Assembly (NCBI GenBank): GCA_964608495.1
Contig: CAZSOQ010000045.1
Coordinates: 1-27,597 of the forward strand
DNA: 27,597 nucleotides
Origin: JAKORR01 sp964608495
GTDB lineage: Bacteria > Armatimonadota > Zipacnadia > Zipacnadales > FEN-943
Reading direction: 5' to 3'
Shown: piece after piece, positions 7,637-16,760 of the stretch
Layout: every line of letters starts with the position of its first letter
Position numbering within the stretch: the first letter of the stretch is position 1
Made by a program: the position numbers and the translations under genes
Notes under the pieces: model-generated
Told to the model about the DNA's origin: nothing
The model's database searches: none
Seen by the model: only the letters and a program-made list of their open reading frames with translations

Positions 7637-8617
7637 TTGCATCTGTGGCTTGCCCTTCTGTGCACCCTTGCGTTTGTGCTGCTGCTCTGCGTGGAGGCCG
7701 GCGCGAAGACAGATCCCTCCAGCGGGCATCGGGCCGACTGGTTCCACAAGGCCCGCCGGGGCGTCTTCGCCCACTACCTGACCGGCGACGAGACCACCGT
7801 CGAGGAGTGGAACGCCCAGGTTGACGCCTTCGACGTGGGGGGCCTGGCCGAGCAGCTTGCCCACATCGGCGCGCCCTACTACTTCATCACCCTGGGCCAG
7901 AACTCGGGTCACTACTGCACGCCCAACGCCGCCTACGACCGCTACGTGGACCTCAGGCCGAGCAAGTGCGCCCGGCGAGACCTGATCGCGGACCTGTACG
8001 AGGCCCTGCACCCCCGCGGGATCACGCTGCTGGTCTACCTGCCGGCGGGCGCGCCCGACCACGACGAGACGGCGATGGCCGGCCTCGAGTGGACCCGCGG
8101 GCCGCACCGCAACCGGGAGTTCCAGATCAAGTGGGAGCAGGTGATCGCCGAGTGGTCCCGGCGCTGGGGCCGCAAGGTCGCCGGCTGGTGGTTCGACGGC
8201 TGCTACTGCCCGGACGAGATGTACCGGCACGAGGAGCCGCCCAACTTCGCCAGCTTCGCCGCCGCGGCGCGGGCGGGCAACCCCGACAGCATCGTGGCCT
8301 TCAACCCCGGCGTCAAGGACCCCATCATCACCATGACCGAGCACGAGGACTACACGGCCGGGGAGATCAACGAGCCGGAGAAGGTGGTGTGCCCCGGCCG
8401 ATGGATCGGGACGGCCCAGTACCACATGCTGAGCTACCTCGGTCCGTGGTGGGGCGCCGGTCCGCCGCGCTTCTCGGACGAGCGGGTCGTCGAGATGACA
8501 CGGGGCATAGTGGAGAAGGGCGGCGTGGTGACCTGGGACGTGCCGATCCAGACGACCGGCCTGATCCCCGGGGAGTTCGTAGACCAGTTGGCGGCACTGC
8601 GCGCAGGACTCGACTAG
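7637..8617 (+). CDS. Secreted alpha-L-fucosidase-like (GH29-like) TIM-barrel protein
   Basis: Exported protein of 326 aa read from TTG 7637. GGGAGG lies 8 nt upstream, and the product then starts with MHLWLALLCTLAFVLLLCVEAGA, a signal peptide with an AGA|K cleavage site. The in-frame ATG at 7568 would put 23 odd residues before it. The mature protein begins like GH29 (WFHKARRGVFAHYLTGD, compare WFxxAKFGIFIHWG) and has YYFITLGQNSGHYCTPNAAYDR, VYLPAGAPDHD and VAGWWFDGCYC. D187 of WWFDG occupies the position of the GH29 nucleophile. The protein is shorter than typical fucosidases and lacks a C-terminal beta-sandwich. The canonical HWG and KHHDGF motifs are changed to HYL and GQNSGHY. Substrate specificity may therefore differ, or the catalytic set may be incomplete. 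Confidence 0.72.
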   Translation: MHLWLALLCTLAFVLLLCVEAGAKTDPSSGHRADWFHKARRGVFAHYLTGDETTVEEWNAQVDAFDVGGLAEQLAHIGAPYYFITLGQNSGHYCTPNAAYDRYVDLRPSKCARRDLIADLYEALHPRGITLLVYLPAGAPDHDETAMAGLEWTRGPHRNREFQIKWEQVIAEWSRRWGRKVAGWWFDGCYCPDEMYRHEEPPNFASFAAAARAGNPDSIVAFNPGVKDPIITMTEHEDYTAGEINEPEKVVCPGRWIGTAQYHMLSYLGPWWGAGPPRFSDERVVEMTRGIVEKGGVVTWDVPIQTTGLIPGEFVDQLAALRAGLD

Positions 8618-8642
8618 GCGCACCCTCGCGAGGACCGAAGCT

Positions 8643-11048
8643 TCAGTTCCCGGCTCTACCGACGCGGACGGAGTACACCCTCGCGCCCTGGCCCTCGCCG
8701 TGGACCCGCAGCACTCGTAGGCGCAGGGCCCGGGTCGTGGTCGCCTCGAAGTCATGGCTGCGGCACCGCCGGTAGTTGCCCGCCACGGCGAGGATCCGGC
8801 GCCACGCGTCATCGGGCCCCCGGGCCGAGCCCTCCCGCCCCGGCTCCAGCACGCTCAGCTCATAGTCCGCGACGAGCATCTCGGCCACGCGTGCCCCGGT
8901 ATGCCAGGGGTGGTCCTCCATCCTGGGGTAGAGGGTGTCGAAGGTCAGCCCCACGCGGTCGAAGGTCTGGTCCTCGTCCCATCGCAGCACGAGGTCCTGC
9001 GGCAGGCCGTCGGCGGGATCGGACATCCACAGGTTCGTCGGCCCGCGGCTGAAGCGGCGATGGAACCCGTTGACGGCGTTGGCCGCCTCGCCCAGGGCGG
9101 GCGCGGGCGTGAGGCGGAGCGTCCCCATGCAGCCCATCCCGCGCCAGGTGGGCAGGTGGTAGCTATGCTCGACCGCCTCGGCCAGCAGCCAGGGGCGCTC
9201 GGCCATGGCCCAGCTCACGGTGATGACGCGAGGCGGATCGCCGTTGACGGGCAGCCCGTCACGCACCTGCCCCGCCGGCGCCATCCACACCAGCAGGCGA
9301 TCCCCATCGCTCGCGGCGTCCTTCTCCCCCACCTCCACTCCACCCAGGTCGAAGGCGAACCAGCCCTCGAAGCCCGCAGGCAGCACCGCCCCGGCCGAGT
9401 GTAGCGGCGTGAAGGCCTCGTCGCGCAGGTCGTTCCACCGAAACTGGTGGTACTCGTCCGGCACCAGCCACTTGCGCTCGCGCCGCGCCCGCGCGACGGT
9501 AAGCACCAGCTCCTGGTCGCTCCCGCTGTCGTTGCGCAGGAAGGCCTCGGCGCGATCCAGCCTCGCGGGCCAGTCCCACAGCACCACGCCGGCCGGGGCC
9601 AGCAGCGGCACAAAGGCGCCGGGCGTCTGGTCGTTGAGGCGAAGCTCACTGGAGGCCGTGGCCCGCGCGCGGCGCGCCAGGTCACCCTCGCCCCGGCTGG
9701 GGCGGCACAGAATCGTGCCGTCCCGGTCGAGCAGCTCCTCCTGCAGCTCGGCGATGTGCTGCCGGCCCAGCTCCCGCGGCGTGCAGGAGTGCTCCAGGCA
9801 CAGGGCCGCCGCGATGCCCAGGGCCTGGCCGATGGCGCCCCCCGTGCCCATGATGCGCGTGCTGGCGTGGGCCAGGTGCGTCGCGCTGATCAGCCGCCCG
9901 GCGAGGAGCAGGTTGCTGACGTTCCGCGAGTAGCAGCACCGGAAGGGGATGCCGTACAGGGGCGGGATGCTGTGGGCGAAGATGTTGCTGCCCTCGCTTA
10001 AGGGCATGTGGTCATCCAGGTCGTGGCCGCCGTAGGCGATGTCGTCCTCGAAGCGGCGGCCTTCCTCCACATCGCTCTGCGTGAGCACGTAGTCGCCCAG
10101 GAACCTGCGGCTCTCGCGCTTGCCGGCCTTCGGGCTCACCCACAGCAGGTCCCAGCACAGTGCCTCCTCGCGGTGCGGCCCGTTCTTGATATGGTCCCAC
10201 TCGGCCCAGAGCTGCTTGAGCAGGTCCTCGTAGATCGCCGCGTCGTCGCGGATGGTGTCCCGGTTGCCGCCCGTCTCGGTCACGTAGAGGAACATGAGCC
10301 CGGAGGGCCGCGCGAGCCATCCCCCGTGGTGATGCAGCCACGACGACATCCTGCCGTGCCACACCCTGGGCGTGTGCTCGGGCGTGCCCGGCGGAGGCAC
10401 GAAGAGCACCTCATGGTCCGTGCGGTGCGCGATGGCGACCAGGCTGGTGCCCTGGACGTAGTCGGTGCGCTGGTCGGGGGCCGAGCGCTCGCCGAACTCG
10501 TCCCTGCCCTCGCTGCCCAGGTCGAAGTCGGCGCCCGCCAGCGCGCCGATCTCACCGTCGCCCGAGGCCTCGATCACCAGCCCGCTGACCTCGATCCGCA
10601 CGGGGCGGAAGGCGCCCAGGTCCTCGGCGAGGACGCCCACGATCCGGTCGCCCTCCAGGAGGGGCTTGCGGGCATAGTGGCGCTTGAGGACCCGCACGCC
10701 CGCGGCCTCCAGGTAGCTCTGGACGACGGCCTCGAAGCGCCGCGAGATGCTGTAGCCCATGGAGCCCCGCCCGGTATGCGTCGGAGCATCCACCCAGCAC
10801 CCTTCCTCGCGCAGCTCCTGGAGCAGCCCGGTCTCGACGCCGTAGTCGTTGTACCGCTCGGCGCCGGTGATGCCCACGCCGAGGTTGGGGCCGGAGTTGC
10901 CGCCCAACACCTCGTCCTTCTCCACCAGGACCGTCTCGCACCCGCAACGCCCGGCCTGGATGGCCGCGCAGTACCCCGACACGCCGGAGCCGATGACCAG
11001 CACCTGGCAGGTGTGGACGGCCTGGGCCTCCTCGGGAACCTGGCTCAT
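8643..11048 (-). CDS. FAD-dependent oxidoreductase with C-terminal discoidin-like domain
   Basis: Flavoprotein of 801 aa. The dinucleotide-binding motif VLVIGSGVSGYCAAIQAG (GSGVSG at 20-25) and the later VLVEKDEVLGGNSGPNLGVG are typical of the FAD_oxidored family (PF12831). VIEASGDGEIGALAGADF and NLLLAGRLISATHLAHASTRIMGTGGAIGQALG are the second FAD-contacting region near residues 170 and 450. After about residue 520 a beta-rich region leads to a C-terminal module with NAVNGFHR, NLWMSDP, DRVGLTFDT and an R-L-R-V-L-R-V strand, resembling F5/8 type C (discoidin) domains. The frame extends to 11540, but ATG 11048 begins directly before the Rossmann fold and has GGAGGT 11 nt upstream. No signal peptide is visible. 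The substrate is unknown. It ends 25 nt from the convergent GH29-like gene. Confidence 0.82.
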   Translation of the reverse strand: MSQVPEEAQAVHTCQVLVIGSGVSGYCAAIQAGRCGCETVLVEKDEVLGGNSGPNLGVGITGAERYNDYGVETGLLQELREEGCWVDAPTHTGRGSMGYSISRRFEAVVQSYLEAAGVRVLKRHYARKPLLEGDRIVGVLAEDLGAFRPVRIEVSGLVIEASGDGEIGALAGADFDLGSEGRDEFGERSAPDQRTDYVQGTSLVAIAHRTDHEVLFVPPPGTPEHTPRVWHGRMSSWLHHHGGWLARPSGLMFLYVTETGGNRDTIRDDAAIYEDLLKQLWAEWDHIKNGPHREEALCWDLLWVSPKAGKRESRRFLGDYVLTQSDVEEGRRFEDDIAYGGHDLDDHMPLSEGSNIFAHSIPPLYGIPFRCCYSRNVSNLLLAGRLISATHLAHASTRIMGTGGAIGQALGIAAALCLEHSCTPRELGRQHIAELQEELLDRDGTILCRPSRGEGDLARRARATASSELRLNDQTPGAFVPLLAPAGVVLWDWPARLDRAEAFLRNDSGSDQELVLTVARARRERKWLVPDEYHQFRWNDLRDEAFTPLHSAGAVLPAGFEGWFAFDLGGVEVGEKDAASDGDRLLVWMAPAGQVRDGLPVNGDPPRVITVSWAMAERPWLLAEAVEHSYHLPTWRGMGCMGTLRLTPAPALGEAANAVNGFHRRFSRGPTNLWMSDPADGLPQDLVLRWDEDQTFDRVGLTFDTLYPRMEDHPWHTGARVAEMLVADYELSVLEPGREGSARGPDDAWRRILAVAGNYRRCRSHDFEATTTRALRLRVLRVHGEGQGARVYSVRVGRAGN

Positions 11049-11235
11049 GGCGATCGAGGACCTCCGTGGTCGGACTTCGGCTGGCGGCGCAATTCGCCCC
11101 GGGGCGGCCCCTACCCTCCGGCGGGCCGCGCGGCGGGCCGGGCAAGGCGGGCCGGCCTCGAAGGAGTCAGCCCCGGCGGGGATGAAGACCCCTGCTGTTG
11201 GGCCCCAGCCAAGGTCTGAGACTGGAGGGTGCATC

Positions 11236-13965
11236 ATGAACCGAGCACTCGCCTGTGTTGTCGCCCTGGTGGTCATCGCCGCGGCCCTTTGGGCCGAGCC
11301 GCTGGAGGTGCGGACGGACCGCTTCGTCGCGGAGTTCTCGCGCGGCGCGCTGGTCTCGCTCAAGGACGCCGCCGGCACTACCTTCGTCGCCGGTGCCTCG
11401 GACGACCACGGCGCGGCGATACGGCGCGTGGGCCAGGACCATCGCGCCCTGAGCGACGACGGGCCCACGAGCCTGCCCGCCGCGGGGCCCGTGACCCGCA
11501 CCTGCAGGGAGCTCGCGGACCTGGAGGGTGGCGCCATCACGACCAGCTACGGGCTGGACCCCACGTCGGGTGACCTCATCATCACCCAGCAGGCCCGGTC
11601 CCCGGAGAAGGCCGTCTGGGGCGTCGAGTGGAGCCTCGAGAACGTGCCTCTGGACATGGGCATCATCACCCCGTCCCGCTCGGGCGTGCGGCTGGACAGG
11701 AAAGCGCCGGGGACGTCCCACGTGCTCGACTACCCGATCGGCTGGGAGGCACAGCTCGTTATCGCCGAGGGCCGGGGCCGAGGCTTCTACGTGTGGGCCG
11801 AGGATGGGGAGGGCCGCTACAAGCGGCTGACGGTTCAGCGCCGGCGGGAGGGCTGGAGGCTGAGCTTCGCGACGGTGAACTACGCACCCTTCGACGACCA
11901 AACGACCTGCGATTCGGTGCGCTGGCACCTAAACGTCTACGAGGGCGACTGGCGGGTACCGGCGCGGCGCTATCGCGACTGGGCGGACGAGCACCTGCGG
12001 CCCACGCGCATCGAGGATCAGCGGCCCGGCTGGGTGAAGGACATCCGCTGCTGCGTGATTATGGGCATGCACATACCGACCATCGAGGCGCTGGCGGAGC
12101 GCCTGGACCCCGCCCAGACGCTGCTGTACGTCGCCTCCTGGCGCAAGGCGGGCTACGACCGCGACTACCCGGTGTACGACGAGGTGCTGCCGGGGCTCGA
12201 ACCCTTCCTGAAGCGGGCGCACGAGCTGGGCTACCGCGTGATGCTGCACGTCAACTACTTCGGCTGCGACCCGCTGAACCCGCTGTACGAGCGGTTCGAG
12301 CCGCTGCAGGTGCGCAGCCCCTGGGGCAACCACGACAAGCAGTGGTGGCTGTGGGAACGGGCGGACCCCATCATCAAGTTCGCCTACATCAACCCGGCGA
12401 GCAAGCAGTGGCGGGACCTGTTCGTCCAGCGGATGGAGAAGCTGTGCGCGGACTATGCCGTGGACGCCCTGCACCTGGACCAGACGCTGTGCATCTACAA
12501 CGACCACAACGGGCTGATAGACGGCCAGTCCATGCTGCAGGGGAGCATCGCGCTTCACCGGGAGCTGCGGGAGGCGCTGCCGGACGTGGCCCTCAGTGGC
12601 GAGGGGCTGAACGAGGTGACCTACCGCTACGAGGCCTTCGCCCAGCGGCACGTCTGGGGCGTGAGCCACACCGAGGGGACGTGGTCGCGGGCGCCGCTGC
12701 GGCTGGCGCACCCCATCTGCTCCTATCTCTTCCGCCCCTACACGATCATCTACGGCTACCTGGGCTGCGCGCCGCCGACCAGCGGCCAGCTCTATGCCGC
12801 CTGGAACGAGGCCTACCAGCACTGGGGCGTGATACCCACCCTCAAGCCCAGCCTGCCCGAGATCGCCAACCCGAAAGGCTTCTCGCGGCAGTTCTTCGAC
12901 GAGGTGGCCTTCTGGCAGCAGCAGCGCGTGGACCCGGACGTGGACGGCCCGTGGCCCGAGGACGTCTTCTTCCCGCTGAAGACCGCAGCGGGCGAGCGGG
13001 CCGCGCGCACGGCCGACCGCGTCCTCCTGTGGGGCGACAGGGAGATCAGCCGCACCCTCTCGGACGTAATGGAGGTGAAGCTGCCCGGCGCGCTTCCCGG
13101 GTGGCGCGTGTACGACGCCGAGCGGGTCTTCGGGCTGGACCCTGAGCAGTGGTACCCCTACGTGACCGACCCGCGCGACCCGAAGGCCTTCCACGTCGAG
13201 AAGCTGCCCGAGGGCTTCACGGCGGCCGAGGTCACGCAGCGGGCCGACCTGGCCATCGTGAGGACCAAGCAGGTCGGCGTGATGGTGGCGAATCTGCTGG
13301 ACCTGCTCGACGAGGCGACGACGGGCTCGCGTCCCTTCGAGGGAGAGGCCGTCGAGACCACGGGGCCGCTGGCCGCCCCGGACGGAGCCAGCTTCCACGC
13401 GATGGACGCCGGCTTCTTCGCGCACCCGCCGTGGAAGGCCCAGCGCGAGAACCCTCAGACGGGGGTCCTCGAGGCCGCCGGCACGGGCGTTACCTACGCC
13501 GTCTACAACCTGGCCCTGCCCGCGGGCGTGGGCCTGCGCTTCCTCAGCGAGGTGGCAATGCAGCCGGGCTCCGTGGGCGAGGGCAAGACCGACGGCGTGA
13601 CCTACGGCGTCACGGCCCGGTCCGGGCAGCAGGAGCTGCACGCCGAGCTGCACAACGCGACCACCGACCCTCAGGCCCTGTCCCTCGATCTCACGCCCTT
13701 CGCGGGCAGAACGATCGCCCTGGAGCTGACCAGCGGGCCTGGCCCGGCCCGGTCCGCGACCTACGACTGGGGCTACTGGGGCCGGCCGCGCGTCGAGAAG
13801 AGCCTGGCCGCGGAGGGCGAGATGGTGATCGTGTCGCCCGAGCGCTGGGCCTTTGCCCTGACCGGCACGAGCCTGCAGGCGATCGAGCCCGCGGGCGATC
13901 GCTACTCCCTCCGGTGCGCCTTCCCGGGAGCCGTCTTCCTCACCAACCGGCTGCCGGCGGACGAG
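11236..13965 (+). CDS. Secreted DUF6259-like glycoside-hydrolase-type protein, interrupted by assembly gap
   Basis: Large exported protein; 910 codons are visible before the N run. ATG 11236 has GGAGGG 9 nt upstream and begins a signal peptide (MNRALACVVALVVIAAALWA|EP). Residues 20-270 are a beta-sandwich that looks like the N-terminal domain of GH31/GH36-type enzymes. A TIM barrel follows (residues about 270-600) with strands such as TLLYVASWRKAGYDRDYPVYD, VMLHVNYFG and VDALHLDQT. D415 (HLDQT) and E456 (LSGEGLNE) sit at strand ends and are candidate nucleophile and acid/base. A C-terminal beta region includes DLTPFAGRTIALELTS followed by YDWGYWGRPRV, a jelly-roll signature also found elsewhere in this window. 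The architecture resembles DUF6259 proteins. Activity is inferred only. Confidence 0.7.
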
Positions 13966-14065
13966 NNNNNNNNNNNNNNNNNNNNNNNNNNNNNNNNNNN
14001 NNNNNNNNNNNNNNNNNNNNNNNNNNNNNNNNNNNNNNNNNNNNNNNNNNNNNNNNNNNNNNNNN
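13966..14065. other. Assembly gap of 100 N
   Basis: Exactly 100 N, the conventional placeholder for a gap of unknown size in a scaffold. It interrupts the DUF6259-like gene. The reading frames on the two sides differ by two positions, as expected when the true gap length is not 100. Confidence 0.99.
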
Positions 14066-14066
14066 G

Positions 14067-14213
14067 ATGCTGCCCGGCGAGTGGCGCGAGGTGACCTGCG
14101 ACCTGTCGCCCTGGGCCGGCAAGCCGGTGGTGTTGACGCTGACGACCGATGCCGATGGCAGCTTCTACTACGACTGGGCCTGCTGGGGAGAGCCGATGCT
14201 GAGGGCCCGATAG
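14067..14213 (+). CDS. C-terminal fragment after the gap, jelly-roll module end
   Basis: An open frame runs out of the N gap and stops at TAG 14211-14213. It encodes GEWREVTCDLSPWAGKPVV, then DADGSFYYDWACWGEP. This repeats the jelly-roll signature (DLSPxAGxxVxLxL...DWxxWGxP) present just before the gap and in the large protein at 20607-23927. It is probably the true C-terminus of the gene starting at 11236, carrying a second copy of the module. If so, the real gap length must leave remainder 2 when divided by 3. The ATG at 14067-14069 is unlikely to be a start. A separate gene truncated by the gap is the alternative. Confidence 0.6.
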   Translation: MLPGEWREVTCDLSPWAGKPVVLTLTTDADGSFYYDWACWGEPMLRAR

Positions 14214-14263
14214 GGATGGGCGGCCAGGGCTGAGGACAGGTCCCGCCACGGGAGGCGCCGACC

Positions 14264-15190
14264 ATGCTCCGTGCCGCCGAGCACAATCGCACGATCGTCC
14301 TCGAGACCTCCTGCCTCGCGGCGGAGGTCCACACGACCGGCTACGTGAGCGGCGTGGCCGGAGGGACACTCCTGGACAAGGCCACGGGCGCCCGCGACCT
14401 GGGCTTCGGCCTGGACATCGTGGACTTCCTCCTGGAGCCCCTCGCCGACGAGCCGGGCGCCGAGCACCCCTACAGCCGCGACGTGATGCTCCACGGGCAC
14501 ATGCCCAAGCGCTACGTCGAGCTTCCCCAGATCTGCACGGGCGCCCGCAGCGTCCAGCACGAGCTCATCCGCGGCCCGGACTTCCTGGCCGTGCGCCAGT
14601 GGTTCCGCTACACCACCGCGACCTACGGCCGCAGGCCCGGCTCCCTGTGGGAGCAGACGCTGGTCTTCCCCGAGCACACGCGCTACTTCCTCGCCTGCGA
14701 CACCATCACGAGCGCCAACACGGTGGATCAGCTCACGCTGCGCCTCGACATGCCCGGCCACCTCAAGCACGACGCGGGCGACAGCTTCGAGCAGGTCTAC
14801 CTGTCCTACCACGGCTTCCTTCCGGCGGCCGAGTTCCGCGACGACTTTGCGCCCGACGCGCGCTTTCTCTACCAGCGCGGCGCGCAGGCAATGCCTGAGC
14901 GCATGGTCCGGGCCTACCAGACGCGGCCCGGCGGCCGGCCGGGGCCCTGGCTGGCGAGCATCACCCTGGACCCCTCGGTCGTCTCCGAGGCGTGGTGCCA
15001 CCAGCGGGGCTATGTGTGCTTCATCCAGGAGATCGGCGGGTTCCGGGTCGAGGAGGGCCGCCGGCTCGGCGCCGCCTACGTCGTGGGGTTCTTCGACGGC
15101 GTCCCTGAGATGGAGGCCGTGGCCGACCGGTACCGGGGAGCGCGGACCCTCACCGTGTCGCAGGACCGCTACGACTTCGGCGAGCTCTGA
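14264..15190 (+). CDS. Conserved-looking protein of unknown function, probable beta-sandwich
   Basis: A 308-aa protein I cannot assign to a named family. ATG 14264 has GGGAGG 8 nt upstream, 50 nt after the preceding stop. There is no signal peptide or membrane helix. The sequence is rich in beta-type strands: TIVLETSCLAAEVHTTGYVSG near the start, then DLGFGLDIVDFLLEP, FLAVRQWFRYTT, SLWEQTLVFPEHTRYFLACD and YVCFIQEIGGFRVEEG. The opening (a self-reference strand, then LLDKATGARDLGFG) is reminiscent of galactose-mutarotase-like supersandwich domains that bind or modify sugars. A putative sugar-binding or lyase-like role next to glycan genes is inference only. A GC hairpin follows the stop. Confidence 0.6.
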   Translation: MLRAAEHNRTIVLETSCLAAEVHTTGYVSGVAGGTLLDKATGARDLGFGLDIVDFLLEPLADEPGAEHPYSRDVMLHGHMPKRYVELPQICTGARSVQHELIRGPDFLAVRQWFRYTTATYGRRPGSLWEQTLVFPEHTRYFLACDTITSANTVDQLTLRLDMPGHLKHDAGDSFEQVYLSYHGFLPAAEFRDDFAPDARFLYQRGAQAMPERMVRAYQTRPGGRPGPWLASITLDPSVVSEAWCHQRGYVCFIQEIGGFRVEEGRRLGAAYVVGFFDGVPEMEAVADRYRGARTLTVSQDRYDFGEL

Positions 15191-15201
15191 CCGCGAGCCG
15201 C

Positions 15202-15220
15202 GCGGCCTCGGGAGGCCCGC
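15202..15220 (+). terminator. GC hairpin after the 308-aa protein gene
   Basis: GCGGCCT pairs with AGGC-C-CGC across a CGGG loop, giving seven base pairs with one bulged C, 11 nt after the stop at 15190. No T-tract is present. It is terminator-like by position only. The rest of the 195-nt spacer up to 15385 shows no other recognisable element apart from the next gene's ribosome binding site. Confidence 0.35.
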
Positions 15221-15385
15221 GCCGGCACGCCCGCCGCGGCGTCACGGAGGAATCCCCTGTCCCGTGGCGGAAGGTCCGGCCGGGTTCGCGGACGGCGGGG
15301 ACACGGCCCCGGCCGTCGCCGGCGACGATGAGGCCGGGGCATCCCCTGCTCCCCTATCGGCCTGTTGCCCCACAGAGGTGAGCGG

Positions 15386-16711
15386 ATGAGACTGCCCGAG
15401 TCCTACCGCGACGTGATCGAGGGCCGGGAACGCCCGGACTCGTGGTTCGTCGCGGCGCTGCCGGCCCCCGTGCCCGCGCCGGACGCCGGCGAGGCGGAAT
15501 CGCTGCTGGCGCTCAGCGACCTGGACGTGGCCTCCATCGAGCCCGCCTCGGCGCCTGAGGTCCGCGAGGCCCAGTGGGAGCTGGAGGTCACCATCCGCTT
15601 CGAGGACGAGGAAGAGCCGGTGGCCTACCGTGTCTGGCTGGTGCCCTCCGAGCGAATGAGCGACCGTGTCCTGGTGGACGCCGGGCTGAGGCCGGAGGAG
15701 AGGCAGGAAGCCAGGGACAGCCAGTGGTCGCTCGGCGTCTCCACGCGGTTCGGCGAAAGGCCGCTGTGGGACTATCACCGCCAGGTGAAGGTGCTCGCGG
15801 CCGTGACGCCCGAGGCCGTGGTCGCCCGCGACGTCGGGCTGGAGCACTCCTGGGACTGGGTGCTCGAGGTCGCGGCCTCCACGGTGCCGCCCTCGCCCCA
15901 CGCCCTCTACGGCATCCACGCCGTCTGGGATGAGGAGACCGGCGGCAAGACCGTCTGGATGCACACCCACGGCCTGCTCAGGTGCGGCAGCCTCGAGCTC
16001 GAGATGCTCAACGTAAGCCGCGACGGCACCGGCTCTCTGGGCCAGCTCCTCAACGTCGTGGCGCCGCTCTTCATCGAGCGTGGGGTGCCCGACCCCGGTG
16101 AGCCCTTCGAGCCCGGCCAGGGACTGGCGCTCGTGTGGCTGCCCTGGGAAGAGGCCCTCCGCAGGGCCCCCCGCCGCTGCCTCGGCGGCGGCGACGACCG
16201 CGACGAATACCATTCTCTCCCCTCCGGTGTGCTCTTCGTGCCCGCCCGGGGACTGTTCGGCAGGAGGTACAGGAACCCGTCGGTTCTCATCCCCGCCCTC
16301 GAGGACAACCCCCTCCTGTGGATCTCCACGATGGAGACCGACCGCATGAGGATGCTGGCGTGGGAGCGGCTGGACGTGTTCGTCAACCTGTTCCAGTCCT
16401 ACGGGGGACAGGAGTTCGCGTTCCTGGTCAAGCTGGGCTTCGAGATGGACGGGGCCAAGAAAGAAGACGAGCGCGAGCACCTGTGGTTCGAGGTCCACGC
16501 CATCAACGGAGACCAGGTGGACGCGACGCTGGTCAACGAGCCCTACTACATCGCCCGGATGCACGAGGGCCAGCGCGGCACGCACTCCCTCGAGAACCTC
16601 ACGGACTGGTGCATCCTGTGCGAGCACGGCGAGTTCAACCCGGGCACGGTCGTGAATCTGCAGCGCATCCTCGAGGACACGGCGCAGGACGACCACGCCC
16701 CCGAGGAGTAG
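15386..16711 (+). CDS. DUF4026-like protein with C-terminal DUF2314 domain
   Basis: Predicted cytoplasmic protein of 441 aa. I choose ATG 15386 (GAGGTGAGCGG just upstream) over the in-frame ATG at 15365. The N-terminal three-quarters, with VTIRFEDEEEPVAYRVWLVP, WDYHRQVKVLAAVTPEAVVARD, LYGIHAVWDE and WMHTHGLLRCGSLELEMLNV, follows the DUF4026 pattern. The C-terminus from about residue 350, EHLWFEVHAINGDQVDATLVNEPYYIARMHEGQ then LTDWCILC, matches DUF2314 (YegJ-like): W-x-V, GD-x-V, L-x-N-x-P and a final DW. Both families lack a known function. The segment of charged residues AKKEDEREH introduces the DUF2314 part. Its place in a carbohydrate cluster is unexpected. It lies 49 nt before the GH32 gene and may be cotranscribed. 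Confidence 0.75.
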   Translation: MRLPESYRDVIEGRERPDSWFVAALPAPVPAPDAGEAESLLALSDLDVASIEPASAPEVREAQWELEVTIRFEDEEEPVAYRVWLVPSERMSDRVLVDAGLRPEERQEARDSQWSLGVSTRFGERPLWDYHRQVKVLAAVTPEAVVARDVGLEHSWDWVLEVAASTVPPSPHALYGIHAVWDEETGGKTVWMHTHGLLRCGSLELEMLNVSRDGTGSLGQLLNVVAPLFIERGVPDPGEPFEPGQGLALVWLPWEEALRRAPRRCLGGGDDRDEYHSLPSGVLFVPARGLFGRRYRNPSVLIPALEDNPLLWISTMETDRMRMLAWERLDVFVNLFQSYGGQEFAFLVKLGFEMDGAKKEDEREHLWFEVHAINGDQVDATLVNEPYYIARMHEGQRGTHSLENLTDWCILCEHGEFNPGTVVNLQRILEDTAQDDHAPEE

Positions 16712-16760
16712 CGCCCGGCTCGCCACAGCGCCGCAGGACGGGCCCAGCGACAAGGAGCAG

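Noticed and set aside
11049..11540. N-terminal extension of the FAD oxidoreductase frame
   Set aside because: It would overlap the signal peptide region of the divergent gene and shows no domain. The Rossmann motif begins right after ATG 11048.
11929..14334. 801-codon minus-strand open frame across the DUF6259-like gene and the N gap
   Set aside because: It is a mirror frame of a gene with a signal peptide and recognisable folds, and it runs through undefined bases. No domain is recognisable.
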